Below the pieces are notes generated by a model that saw only the letters and a list, made by a program, of their open reading frames with translations, was not told the origin of the DNA and did not search any database. Source: Saprospiraceae bacterium (lineage in GTDB: Bacteria > Bacteroidota > Bacteroidia > Chitinophagales > Saprospiraceae). From it: a stretch of DNA of 64,000 nt. The position numbers and the translations under genes are program-made. Within the stretch, counting starts at the first letter, position 1. Each line of letters opens with the position of its first letter. Location: contig JADJXD010000001.1 of NCBI GenBank assembly GCA_016715985.1, forward strand, positions 1,550,001 through 1,614,000, read 5' to 3'. Shown here piece after piece: positions 8,322 through 17,132 of this stretch.

Positions 8322-10442
8322 ATGAGATATTTGATAATTTTACTTACTTGTTGCATGCATTCTACTTTGTCTTCACAGACATTTAGTAGAATTTATGACT
8401 TTGATGATAAGGCAATGGATAATCGCTTTCACGGAATGAAGGTACTAGAGAATACAATAATCATTAATAGCAAATCCGCCTGTAGAAGAGAGTTAAATTT
8501 TTTGTACGAATGTTCATCATTAACCAAGTTTAATTTAAGTGGAGATGTAATTAAGCAGGATGTGAATGACACATTGAGTCCCGGTCTTAATCACTCATTT
8601 GATATCATTAACGATAAAGTTATTTTGACAGGCGTAAAATCCACACCGGGAAATTGGTACGGGAGAAAATCTGAATTTTATATTTATAATCAGGATTTGG
8701 TTAATATAGAACAATTCTCAATATCCGGCTATGAAAATAAAGTTGATGGAAATGTAAGTATTTATGGATTGGATTCGATTGTTTTTTTTATTAGAACATT
8801 CAACAGTCCTTATTCGGCTGAAGCTGAAGTGTTTAAATTGGATGAACACTATAATATCATCTGGAAAAGAAATTATACAACAGGCAGTTCTATCATAGAA
8901 TGCAATGACATCCAGGGGACCCATGATGACAACCTTGCTTTCAGGCTGAAAGTAGAGCATTCAGCGGGTGTACCACCTTATCCATTAGGATTCAGGATAG
9001 TCAAAATTAATCAGGAAGGAGATACGTTAAAATCCTACTTTCATGAAGATGATGTCACTGAACCTAACGTCCTTCTGGTTTCTAATGACGGACACTATTA
9101 CTTTAATTCTGAAAGAGATCCTTTAAAGTACAATAATCTTATTAAAGGCAGACTAAATAAATTAAATCCAATGATGGATTCTATAATTTGGAGTTTCGTC
9201 TTACCCAATAATCAGTTAACTAATGGTAGAATATACAACGTAGAAGACATAATCGAAGCCAGGAATGGAGACATTATTATATGCGGCAGAGTTTGGGATA
9301 ATGAAGTGCCGGGTGGGAACATACATTCAGTGTATAATGGTTTTATCATGCGACTTACACCTGATTCCAATGTTTTGTGGTTAAAAATATATAAGAATCC
9401 ACAAAACTTGTTAGATAAAAATGAGTACGGGAAATATAGAGTATCAGTACTCAAATCCATAAAGGAAATGGAGAATGGAAATTTGGTAGCTGCAGGAGAT
9501 GTTTACTATAACCTGAGACAAAGAACGCAAATCAATCCAAATGAAAATGAATTGAGTCATTTATGGCTTATTTCAACAGATAGTGATGGCTGTTTAGAAG
9601 GTTATCCCTGTGATGAAATTGTGAGATTGTATAATCAAAGCCCCAATAAATTGGTTACACCAAAAGTAATGTGGACAGAGAAGTATTTTAATGATTTTGA
9701 TGATTCCATAATAAGCCGAAAGTTTAAATTTTCTGAAGATTCAACTTTTCTTGATACTCATTATTACCGTGAATTATTATCAGGCAATGTTGAGTCGGGA
9801 AATGATTTCGAAGGCTTAAGCAGATATTTCAGAGAAGAAAATAATAAAATATATGAATACAAGAATACCAATGAAGTATTAATGTATGACTTTGATCTGA
9901 ATAAACAGGATACATTTAATATTGAAAACCCTGATTTTGGTACATCGACAACCATTCATATTTCAGAAGTTACAGATACATTTTTTTTATTGAATGGAGA
10001 TAAAAGAAAGTCTTTAGAAATTAAATGTAATGAATTTGAAAATAGTTTTTCAAATTGGATTGAAGGCATAGGTTCTTCCAACGGTTTCCTTTCAGTTTAT
10101 AGAAGTTGTTTTTTAGATTTGAACAGTACTTTACAATGCTTTTATTTAAATGACACATTAGTTTATATAAATCCAATGTCAAATGAATGTTGGACAACAT
10201 CCACAACGGATTTATCTGTTGTTGGATTTAAAATAATTCCTAATCCCGGGGAGACTGAAATTAATATTATTGGTGACGTAAAGTTTGATGAAGTTATTTT
10301 TAATTCAATTTCAGGTACAAATGCATTTATAATCTCAAGTGATAAAACTTTAGATATTACAAATTTAAGATGTGGAGTTTATATAATTAAACTAATGGAA
10401 AAAGGGAAAATCGTAGGCTATCAGAAATTTGTAAAAATTTAA
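8322..10442 (+). CDS. secreted beta-propeller-like protein with type-A T9SS sorting domain
   Basis: 706 residues, start ATG preceded by AAAAAGGAAATT, a rare Shine-Dalgarno-like stretch here. A short signal peptide ends near LSSQTF. Residues 20-420 contain repeated ...WKRNYTTG-, IIWSFVLP- and VLWLKIYKN-type strands resembling the propeller in the gene at 1154-4000. A middle domain (about 440-620) resembles the region seen before T9SS tails in many Bacteroidota proteins of unknown role. The last about 75 residues (VVGFKIIPNPGETEINI ... GVYIIKLMEKGK ... QKFVKI) form a type-A Por secretion tail. Transported across the outer membrane by T9SS; function unknown. Confidence 0.82.
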   Translation: MRYLIILLTCCMHSTLSSQTFSRIYDFDDKAMDNRFHGMKVLENTIIINSKSACRRELNFLYECSSLTKFNLSGDVIKQDVNDTLSPGLNHSFDIINDKVILTGVKSTPGNWYGRKSEFYIYNQDLVNIEQFSISGYENKVDGNVSIYGLDSIVFFIRTFNSPYSAEAEVFKLDEHYNIIWKRNYTTGSSIIECNDIQGTHDDNLAFRLKVEHSAGVPPYPLGFRIVKINQEGDTLKSYFHEDDVTEPNVLLVSNDGHYYFNSERDPLKYNNLIKGRLNKLNPMMDSIIWSFVLPNNQLTNGRIYNVEDIIEARNGDIIICGRVWDNEVPGGNIHSVYNGFIMRLTPDSNVLWLKIYKNPQNLLDKNEYGKYRVSVLKSIKEMENGNLVAAGDVYYNLRQRTQINPNENELSHLWLISTDSDGCLEGYPCDEIVRLYNQSPNKLVTPKVMWTEKYFNDFDDSIISRKFKFSEDSTFLDTHYYRELLSGNVESGNDFEGLSRYFREENNKIYEYKNTNEVLMYDFDLNKQDTFNIENPDFGTSTTIHISEVTDTFFLLNGDKRKSLEIKCNEFENSFSNWIEGIGSSNGFLSVYRSCFLDLNSTLQCFYLNDTLVYINPMSNECWTTSTTDLSVVGFKIIPNPGETEINIIGDVKFDEVIFNSISGTNAFIISSDKTLDITNLRCGVYIIKLMEKGKIVGYQKFVKI

Positions 10443-10606
10443 TAACAATCAAAATGTTATGATGCTTTCAATCTTAGAAAAGTATACTACTTACAATTAT
10501 TAAAAAGTCAATTATCAACAGCGTATTATTCAGATACTGTAATTTCCTAAAGACTTCAATTATGTATAGTTTATATGGAACAATAAAAATTGAAACATTT
10601 TATTCC

Positions 10607-11044
10607 TTATCTTAATCGATCCATTGACCGTACCGTATTTTCGTCTTTTTTGATAAAACGGGCAGCTACAATAGATAATACCAGGCTGATAAATGGTAAA
10701 TACAGGCCAAATTGATCATGAATTGCGGTGCCTGCCGAATTAAGAGTTCGTTCATTATAGATCAATAGAAAGGCGACCAATGGCAATAGAATTGAAATTA
10801 CAATGCCAATATAGGTCAGCTTCAATTGCAGGTCTCTTTTATTGTATAGGAAAATAGCTCCGATACTGATCAGTCCACCCAGAATAGTTAAAACTAAAAG
10901 GATTGGATTATCTTGAATATTATAGACCATATCGCTCAGAAGATTTGGCACAGGCTGATCGCTTATCGCAAATGGTGCTTTAAATAAGCTTAGAAATGCT
11001 ATCCCGCTGAACAATAATAATATACTTTGAATTCTTTGTATCAT
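10607..11044 (-). CDS. DUF4293 family membrane protein
   Basis: 145 residues starting MIQRIQSILLLFSGIAFLSL, the characteristic beginning of DUF4293 proteins, small four-helix integral membrane proteins found almost only in Bacteroidota. Hydrophobic segments lie near residues 5-22, 48-66, 75-94 and 112-128, and the C-terminus is basic and cytoplasmic-looking (ARFIKKDENTVRSMDRLR). The role is unknown in the family. It is monocistronic here, divergent from the FAD oxidoreductase and separated from it by the promoter and inverted-repeat element described below. Confidence 0.88.
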   Translation of the reverse strand: MIQRIQSILLLFSGIAFLSLFKAPFAISDQPVPNLLSDMVYNIQDNPILLVLTILGGLISIGAIFLYNKRDLQLKLTYIGIVISILLPLVAFLLIYNERTLNSAGTAIHDQFGLYLPFISLVLSIVAARFIKKDENTVRSMDRLR

Positions 11045-11062
11045 GATATAAATGAGTTTAAA

Positions 11063-11094
11063 TTTGAAATTATCCTACTACGGTTATACTTTTG
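11063..11094 (+). promoter_or_regulatory. Bacteroidota consensus promoter (TTTG-N20-TACTTTTG)
   Basis: TTTG at 11063-11066 and TACTTTTG at 11087-11094 are separated by exactly 20 bp, an ideal match to the primary-sigma promoter of Bacteroidota. Transcription should begin near 11100 and run rightwards into the palindromic element and then the FAD oxidoreductase gene at 11307. Confidence 0.7.
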
Positions 11095-11099
11095 CATTT

Positions 11100-11260
11100 A
11101 GAGTATGTTTAAATTTTCATGTTTAGGTGAAAGTGAGAAAATTTAATTTTAGACAAGGCAAATTTTGCAGTCGTAGCCGGTAGCTACGGCGAAAAATTTA
11201 ACGATGTATGAAATTAAATTTGCCAATTGAAGGCAAATAATGGAATTTTAAACATACTCT
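11100..11260. mobile_element. MITE-like palindromic element with 4-bp TTTA flanking repeat
   Basis: The ends are near-perfect inverted repeats (AGAGTATGTTTAAATTTTCAT at 11100 against the complement of the sequence ending 11260). Inside are inverted arms AAATTTAATTT (11139-11149) and AAATTAAATTT (11211-11221), and a central hairpin CGTAGC-CGGTA-GCTACG (11172-11188). TTTA flanks both sides (11097-11100 and 11260-11263) as a possible target duplication. No coding capacity. The whole element can fold as one long hairpin, as in non-autonomous miniature transposons. It lies in the predicted 5' leader of the next gene. Confidence 0.65.
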
Positions 11261-11306
11261 TTAGCATATGTTTAAATACTCAAGTGTGTAAAACCGACGC
11301 AAGATA

Positions 11307-12428
11307 ATGAATTTTAGTTTTTGGGAAAAAAAATATATCTCAGGTGATACAGATGTCACCATTTTGGGAAGCGGAATCGTAGGTCTCAGCACAGCTATTT
11401 CGTTGAAAGAAAAATTTCCCAGTTTAAAGATTAAAATTTTGGAAAGGGCTCCTATGCCATATGGTGCCAGTACAAAAAATGCAGGTTTTGCGTGTTTTGG
11501 ATCCGTGTCTGAATTATTGGACGATATCCGTACATGGGGTGAAAGTAATTGTGCAGAATTAGTCCGCTTGCGATGGGAAGGACTTCAAAAACTAAGGAGT
11601 CGGGTTGGTGATGACATAATGGAGTTTTCTCCTGAAGGCGGTGTAGAGATTTATACTGAAGACTTGCAATCGGATGAAAAACATTGTCTGGATAATATTA
11701 CATATTGTAATGATTTTATAAAAAATGCGATTGGTCTGGACGGAACATACAGTATTTCCAACAATCTTAATTTTCCTTATTTTTATTCCAAAATGATTAC
11801 TAATAAACACGAAGGCTCAATCAATCCGATAAAGATGATAAATAGATTGACTGCTTTAGCATTGGAATGCGGAGTTGAAATTCTGAATGGTATTCATGTC
11901 ACAGAAATAAATAAGGAACAAAATGTTTTGATCGCCGATGGAAATCTTAAAATTAATTACCAAACACTTTGCATTTGCACCAATGGCTTTACATCACAAC
12001 TGCTTCCGGAATTGGAAGTAAAACCTGCCAGAAATCAGGTACTTATCACACATCCGCTACAAAATTTGAAATGGAAAGGCTGCTATCATTTTGATAGGGG
12101 GTATTATTATTTCAGAAATTATGAAAACCGGATATTGCTGGGAGGTGCCCGAAATCTGGATGCTGAAAAAGAATATACATTCTCTTTTGGACATACAAAT
12201 ATCATTCAGGAAGCATTAAAATCTTTTTTATCCAAAATCCATCCGGGCGCTGAAAATCAGATTGATCAATGGTGGAGTGGAATTTTAGGGGTAGGTCCAT
12301 CCAAAATGCCTGTTTGCCGATGGGTTAATGATGATATAGTGGCTGGCGTAAGATTGGGAGGAATGGGTGTGGCTATTGGTTCCAGGCTGGGTGAAGCACT
12401 GTCTTCATTAATTGCAGAAAGAATATAA
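11307..12428 (+). CDS. FAD-dependent amine/amino-acid oxidoreductase (DAO family)
   Basis: 373 residues. The Rossmann FAD-binding motif sits at residues 18-48 (VTILGSGIVGLSTAISLKEK, ending with an acidic LERAP), and GASTKNAGFACFGS is the segment that positions the isoalloxazine ring in D-amino-acid-oxidase-like enzymes. The C-terminal part has YYYFRNYENRILLGGAR and a closing GVRLGGMGVAIGSRLGEALS dinucleotide-contact motif. The family oxidises amino or imino compounds with FAD; the substrate is not deducible. Expression probably starts from the promoter at 11063-11094, about 200 bp upstream, leaving a long leader filled by the palindromic element. Confidence 0.85.
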   Translation: MNFSFWEKKYISGDTDVTILGSGIVGLSTAISLKEKFPSLKIKILERAPMPYGASTKNAGFACFGSVSELLDDIRTWGESNCAELVRLRWEGLQKLRSRVGDDIMEFSPEGGVEIYTEDLQSDEKHCLDNITYCNDFIKNAIGLDGTYSISNNLNFPYFYSKMITNKHEGSINPIKMINRLTALALECGVEILNGIHVTEINKEQNVLIADGNLKINYQTLCICTNGFTSQLLPELEVKPARNQVLITHPLQNLKWKGCYHFDRGYYYFRNYENRILLGGARNLDAEKEYTFSFGHTNIIQEALKSFLSKIHPGAENQIDQWWSGILGVGPSKMPVCRWVNDDIVAGVRLGGMGVAIGSRLGEALSSLIAERI

Positions 12429-12499
12429 CAATGTATCGTTTGAACCGTTATATTGATTGGTTAAAAATCAGATCCCTTGATTTATCGTAAAAAACAAAT

Positions 12500-14620
12500 G
12501 TGAAGAAATTTTTATTTTACATATCAATTGGGGTATCAGATAGGAAAATATTTCTTCTCCTGTTTACTTTTATTTCATTGGCTGGTATAAATAATACTTC
12601 GGCTCAGCTTCGTATTGCTCCTGCAAGACAAGATACCGTCAAACAAAGTATCTCATTACATAGTGAAGACAATCAAGTCATTGATGCAACCACTGTTCCG
12701 GCTACACAATATCTGAATGGGAATGTCATGGTTTATCACAATGGCACATTCATGTATTGTGATAATGCAGTTTTAAAAGGAAATATGCTGAAAATGTACA
12801 CTAACGTAGTCATGTTGCAGAATGATACCATCCGAATATTTGCAGATTCTTTGGTTTATAACGGTGATGTCGGTGTTGCATTTTTATATGGTGAAATTAT
12901 TCTGGAAAACGGCAATAAAAAATTAACCACCACATATCTGGAGTATGATGTTCGTAACAAAATAGGATATTACAATCAGAATGCCAGATTGGAAGATGGA
13001 AAATCCATTCTCACCAGTAAACGCGGGAGATATTTGCTGAATGATAAAATAGCTTTTTTTGGAGGAAATGTCAAAATTGACGGTGAAAATTTTTCATTGG
13101 TTTCGGATTCCATCGGATATCACACGGATACGCAGATTACAGACTACCATGCGCCGGTAAGGATCATGAAAGATACTTTGGAAATTTATAGTTTAGGTGG
13201 ATGGTTTGATATGGATGACAAGTTGGGTGATTTTATTGGCGATGCTCAGTATCAGTCCGGCAATTCAAGAGCAAGAGCTGATACAATTAGTTATGATGGA
13301 AATAGTGATATCATCATTCTAAAGTCGGTAAATGAGCGAAGTGTGTATATTTCAGAAACGGATACTGCTTATGCGTTTGAGATCTATTATGACAAAACTG
13401 CTGAAACGTATAAACTAACCGGTGATGGGTATTATAAAAATGAAAAAAATGAAGTAAAAGGGGAAAAAGTTTCATACAATAAAAAAACAGAAAGTTTTAA
13501 AGTCAGTGGCAGAAGTTACGTATCAGATCCTCCCACCATCATAGAAGCAGATGAAATAGATTATGATAAATTATTAAAAAACGGTAAAGCAGACGGAAAT
13601 GTGATTTGGCGGGATACTACAGCTAAAACCACTGTGTTTGCAGATCATATTATATATGTGGGAGAAGAAAATCGAATGAAAGCCACCAATGATTCCGGCA
13701 GACCTTTGTTTACCACAGTGATTGACCAGGATACCTTATATCTCAGAGCGGATACTTTAAAATCTTTCAGAGTGATAAAAGAACTCCGGTTGACCAAAGC
13801 AGAAATGGACAAGTTGAAGGAAAAAGTATTGTTATCAGATTCTATCAAAATGGATACAATAATTGTTGAAACATCAGAAATAGAAATACCTGAAATGGTT
13901 AAAGTTAAAATCATTCCTGAAATAATGAATTCTGACACTTCAAAACTAAAGACGATTATACCTGCTCCTAAAATTAATCCCGAAGAGACAAATTCTGACA
14001 GCACATCGTTAGTATTGAACGAAATCGACAGTATAGATAAGGAAATATTTATAGTCATGGACACCACGGATTATTTTATCGGAGACAATAATGTGAGATT
14101 ATATAAAAACGGACTTCAAAGTGTTTGCGATTCTTTGACTTATATCATCACGGATTCCATGTTTGTATTATCAGGAATTCCTTTTGTCTGGTCCGACAGT
14201 ACGCAGATTTCCGGGGATACGATCATGATTTTTATGGAAAATAAAAAAGTAAGTAAACTCACATCTGCTGCAAATGCACTAATTCTGACGACCGAAGATC
14301 TTATATTTTTTAATCAGATCCGTGGAAAAACACTTGTATCAAAATTTGAAGACGGCAAAGTACGAAGAATGGATATAGACGGAAATGCGGAGGCTATTTA
14401 TTATTTATTAGATGATGACAAGGCATATATTGGTGTCAACCGAACTGAATGCAGTAATATGACTTTTTGGTTTAACGAAGATAAAATCACCGATATACAT
14501 TTTTATAAAGATCCCGCTTCCAAGGTAATACCGATGCGAAAGGCGGACCATGAAGGATTGAAGGTGAAAGGTTTTATCTGGAATGCCGAAAAGCGTCCTT
14601 CATCCGAAGCAGATCTGTAA
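12500..14620 (+). CDS. OstA-like envelope protein (LptA/LptD-type beta-jellyroll)
   Basis: 706 residues from a GTG start; the overlapping ATG at 12498 runs straight into a stop. A signal peptide (KIFLLLFTFISLAGINNTSAQ) is followed by many short repeats of the OstA/LptA beta-jellyroll type, such as YLNGNVMVYHNGTFMYCDNA and LYGEIILENGNKKLTT, with the ADSLVYN and ADTISYDG signatures of the OstA-like family. The protein probably forms an elongated periplasmic groove for LPS or another lipid. Length far exceeds E. coli LptA, but large OstA-like proteins are normal in Bacteroidota. A TPR/SH3 gene follows closely, suggesting joint transcription. Confidence 0.85.
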   Translation: MKKFLFYISIGVSDRKIFLLLFTFISLAGINNTSAQLRIAPARQDTVKQSISLHSEDNQVIDATTVPATQYLNGNVMVYHNGTFMYCDNAVLKGNMLKMYTNVVMLQNDTIRIFADSLVYNGDVGVAFLYGEIILENGNKKLTTTYLEYDVRNKIGYYNQNARLEDGKSILTSKRGRYLLNDKIAFFGGNVKIDGENFSLVSDSIGYHTDTQITDYHAPVRIMKDTLEIYSLGGWFDMDDKLGDFIGDAQYQSGNSRARADTISYDGNSDIIILKSVNERSVYISETDTAYAFEIYYDKTAETYKLTGDGYYKNEKNEVKGEKVSYNKKTESFKVSGRSYVSDPPTIIEADEIDYDKLLKNGKADGNVIWRDTTAKTTVFADHIIYVGEENRMKATNDSGRPLFTTVIDQDTLYLRADTLKSFRVIKELRLTKAEMDKLKEKVLLSDSIKMDTIIVETSEIEIPEMVKVKIIPEIMNSDTSKLKTIIPAPKINPEETNSDSTSLVLNEIDSIDKEIFIVMDTTDYFIGDNNVRLYKNGLQSVCDSLTYIITDSMFVLSGIPFVWSDSTQISGDTIMIFMENKKVSKLTSAANALILTTEDLIFFNQIRGKTLVSKFEDGKVRRMDIDGNAEAIYYLLDDDKAYIGVNRTECSNMTFWFNEDKITDIHFYKDPASKVIPMRKADHEGLKVKGFIWNAEKRPSSEADL

Positions 14621-14661
14621 GCGTAAAAAAATGGTTGAAAGTTAAATTTTGGACACACACG

Positions 14662-15414
14662 ATGCATAAATATTTATTCTTAATAATCTTTTTTTTCAGT
14701 GTAAAACTGTGGGCAGCAGATATTAAAGAGCTAATGACAGAAGCAAACGGACTGTATGAAGCCGGCGTATATGACGAAGCATTGACGCAATATCTTCAGG
14801 TTGAAAAAGAAGGATATACTTCTGCAGCATTGTACGGAAATATTGCTGCTTGTTATGCCAAACTCGGCCAAAACGGTAAAGCTGTTTTATATTATGAACG
14901 TGGTCTAAAATTTGACCCCAATAACAAAATGCTGAAAAATGACCTTAATATAGTACGAAATCGCATTAGTGGTTTGGATGATGAAGTGCCAGAATTTGTT
15001 CCTGTCAGAGTCTGGAAATACTTAAGTCATCTCTTGTCTGAAAGGTCTTGGTTAGTACTAAATGTTTTGTTTGGTTACCTGATTTTAGCAATGCTTTACA
15101 CTTTGTGGTTTCCACATAAATGGCTTAGTAAAAGTAAAGCAAAAGCTTTATTAATTGGTTTTGGAATTTTATTTGTTTTGAGCTTTCTTTTGGGATATAG
15201 CGCAAAAACCGATATTACGGATCAGAACAAAGCTATTGTGACAAATACGGACACATCCCTCAAAAGTGGTCCTGATATTCTCAGTCCTGATATCTTAGTA
15301 TTACCGGAAGGTGCCAAAGTGATTATTCAGGATAAAATTGGTGATTGGTTAAAAGTGGTTACTTATAGTGGTGACAATGGATGGGTCATCAATTCTGCTT
15401 TAGAACGCATCTGA
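14662..15414 (+). CDS. TPR and SH3-like domain membrane protein (BatE-like)
   Basis: 250 residues from the ATG at 14662; an upstream in-frame TTG at 14635 adds nine residues before the signal peptide and is less likely. Order of parts: signal peptide (YLFLIIFFFSVKLWA), two to three tetratricopeptide repeats (about residues 25-105, with LYEAGVYDEALTQYLQVE), two membrane helices (about 125-180), and a C-terminal bacterial SH3 domain (SLKSGPDI ... GDWLKVVTYSGDNGWV). This order matches BatE of the Bacteroides aerotolerance operon, although no other bat gene is adjacent. A strong terminator follows. Confidence 0.8.
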   Translation: MHKYLFLIIFFFSVKLWAADIKELMTEANGLYEAGVYDEALTQYLQVEKEGYTSAALYGNIAACYAKLGQNGKAVLYYERGLKFDPNNKMLKNDLNIVRNRISGLDDEVPEFVPVRVWKYLSHLLSERSWLVLNVLFGYLILAMLYTLWFPHKWLSKSKAKALLIGFGILFVLSFLLGYSAKTDITDQNKAIVTNTDTSLKSGPDILSPDILVLPEGAKVIIQDKIGDWLKVVTYSGDNGWVINSALERI

Positions 15415-15441
15415 AATAAATATGTCTGCATTTTTTTAAGA

Positions 15442-15473
15442 GTTAATAACAAAATGCACATTTTGTTATTAAC
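15442..15473. terminator. strong hairpin terminator
   Basis: GTTAATAACAAAATG (15442-15456) and its perfect reverse complement (15459-15473) form a 15-bp stem with a two-base centre, 28 bp after the BatE-like stop and followed by TTATTTA. No other gene lies between, so it ends the plus-strand OstA/BatE transcript; being a perfect palindrome it could work in both directions. Confidence 0.75.
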
Positions 15474-15616
15474 TTATTTAAAGCGGGGAGGTCGTCCCTT
15501 TTGGGAATGAGGGTTGCGGGATGAAAAATTGTTATATTGCAATTACATTTTAATGGCGGCGCAATATGTTCACAACATTTTTTTCAAATAATTACATATT
15601 ATAAATTAATTTAATA

Positions 15617-15624
15617 TATCTTTG
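15617..15624 (+). promoter_or_regulatory. -7 box for the DUF4407 gene
   Basis: TATCTTTG matches TAnnTTTG. No TTTG is seen at the right distance upstream, where the DNA is very AT-rich. A start of transcription near 15631 would give a leader of about 90 nt before the ATG at 15720. Confidence 0.45.
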
Positions 15625-15719
15625 TCGCCTGATTTGGTCTGTTCGTCTTAAAAACAGGAGATGCAGACAATAATGGCATTAATTTAGACCTTAAGTTTTC
15701 ACTTAAAATATTCATTAGT

Positions 15720-16868
15720 ATGTTTGCGCAAAAATTATCATCGTTTTTTATTTTCAGTTCGGGTGCCGTTTCATCTATTTTAAAAAGATGTCCGACAGAC
15801 CACGCCAAGTATCAGGGTATCGGAGCGACTGTTTTCTTTACCGGGGTATTTTCCGCTATTTCTGCCGGATATGCACTTTACACGGTATTCAATAATTATA
15901 TATCGGCAGCGATCTTTGCCATACTTTGGGGAATGATGATATTTAATCTGGACAGATATATTGTCTCCGGGATGCGTAAAAAGTCCAATTTACTGCAGGA
16001 AGTCGGTATAGCAATGCCCAGAGTTATTTTGGCAGTATTTATTGGTATAGTGATTGCCACCCCACTTGAATTGAAGCTTTTTGAATCAGAAATTAATGCT
16101 GAAATTTCACTGATGCAGCAGGAAACTTACAAAGAGCAGGAAGATCTGTTGAAAAAACGTTTTGATGGAGATTTTAAAGTCATTAATGCTGAGATTGCAC
16201 TTTTAAGATCCAAGATCAACAAAGCAGACAGTGAAAGGGTATTTAAAATGGATGCAGCACTCGCAGAAGCAGATGGTACCGGAGGATCCAAAATCAGGAA
16301 TATGGGTGCTATCTACAAAGCTAAAATCAAAGCGGCTGAAAAAGCAGAATCAGATTATCAGGTAGTATATGCAGATATCAATCCGCTTCTTGAAGAGCAA
16401 CAGGAAAAACTGGCAGTCCTGGAAGCAACCCGAAACACGGAAATGGAAACGATGTCCCGTGCTTCTCTCACAGGATTTGCGTCCAGACTTAAAGCTTTAC
16501 ACCGACTGAGTGCCAAAGAAGAAGCGATTTATTATGCAGGATTATTCATAACGATTCTTTTTCTGATTATCGAGTGTGCACCTATTCTTGTTAAACTAAT
16601 CAGTGAAAAATCTCCTTATGATCTCCGATTAGATATGCTGGAGTATCAATACAAACTTGCAAATCTGAAAGTCAATACATTATCGAAGCTTGCTACAGAA
16701 AGTAAAATTGATTTTGAAAATAAAACAGCCGGTTACAGAGTTTCTGAAACAATCAACGCAGAGAATGAGATATTTGCCCATGCGCTGATGAAAGAAAAAG
16801 AAAGTATCATGCGACAAAATGAAGGCTGGTTCAGTTTGCTCAGAAAACGAAGGATATTTGATTTTTAA
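15720..16868 (+). CDS. DUF4407 domain membrane protein
   Basis: 382 residues. Two N-terminal helix pairs (about residues 36-58, 62-80 and 100-120) include the family-typical WGMMIFNLDRYIVSGMRK segment and PRVILAVFIGIVIATPLELKLFE. A long charged coiled-coil region follows (about 125-245, rich in Glu, Lys and Ala), then another membrane helix (YYAGLFITILFLIIECAPIL) and a cytoplasmic tail. This matches DUF4407 proteins, whose function is not known. Stand-alone gene preceded by its own promoter-like box and separated from the upstream operon by a strong terminator. Confidence 0.88.
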   Translation: MFAQKLSSFFIFSSGAVSSILKRCPTDHAKYQGIGATVFFTGVFSAISAGYALYTVFNNYISAAIFAILWGMMIFNLDRYIVSGMRKKSNLLQEVGIAMPRVILAVFIGIVIATPLELKLFESEINAEISLMQQETYKEQEDLLKKRFDGDFKVINAEIALLRSKINKADSERVFKMDAALAEADGTGGSKIRNMGAIYKAKIKAAEKAESDYQVVYADINPLLEEQQEKLAVLEATRNTEMETMSRASLTGFASRLKALHRLSAKEEAIYYAGLFITILFLIIECAPILVKLISEKSPYDLRLDMLEYQYKLANLKVNTLSKLATESKIDFENKTAGYRVSETINAENEIFAHALMKEKESIMRQNEGWFSLLRKRRIFDF

Positions 16869-17132
16869 TCAGATTCTGACATTTATCTTATGAAGTGATT
16901 AAATCATTAACAAGAAAATATTACTTTTACATGCACTAATAAACTGATGCATGTACCATTGGCTTGTTTTATCTTTACCCCTATCGAGAATTCCGTCAGT
17001 GCAATTTTACAACTCAATTCCTTCAGGAATTTCGAAAATTCTATTACTGTTTTTTGACAATTCTGTTTGTCTATTGAAAGATTTTCCTGGGTGTGTCAAG
17101 GCTAAAATTGGGTTCCACAATAAAAATTAGCC

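Larger units (their letters stand above)
15415..15719. other. 305-bp intergenic region: terminator, then promoter-like box
   Basis: Holds the palindromic terminator near its left end and the TATCTTTG box at 15617-15624. The rest is AT-rich with no coding frame, RNA gene or repeat that I could recognise. Confidence 0.5.
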
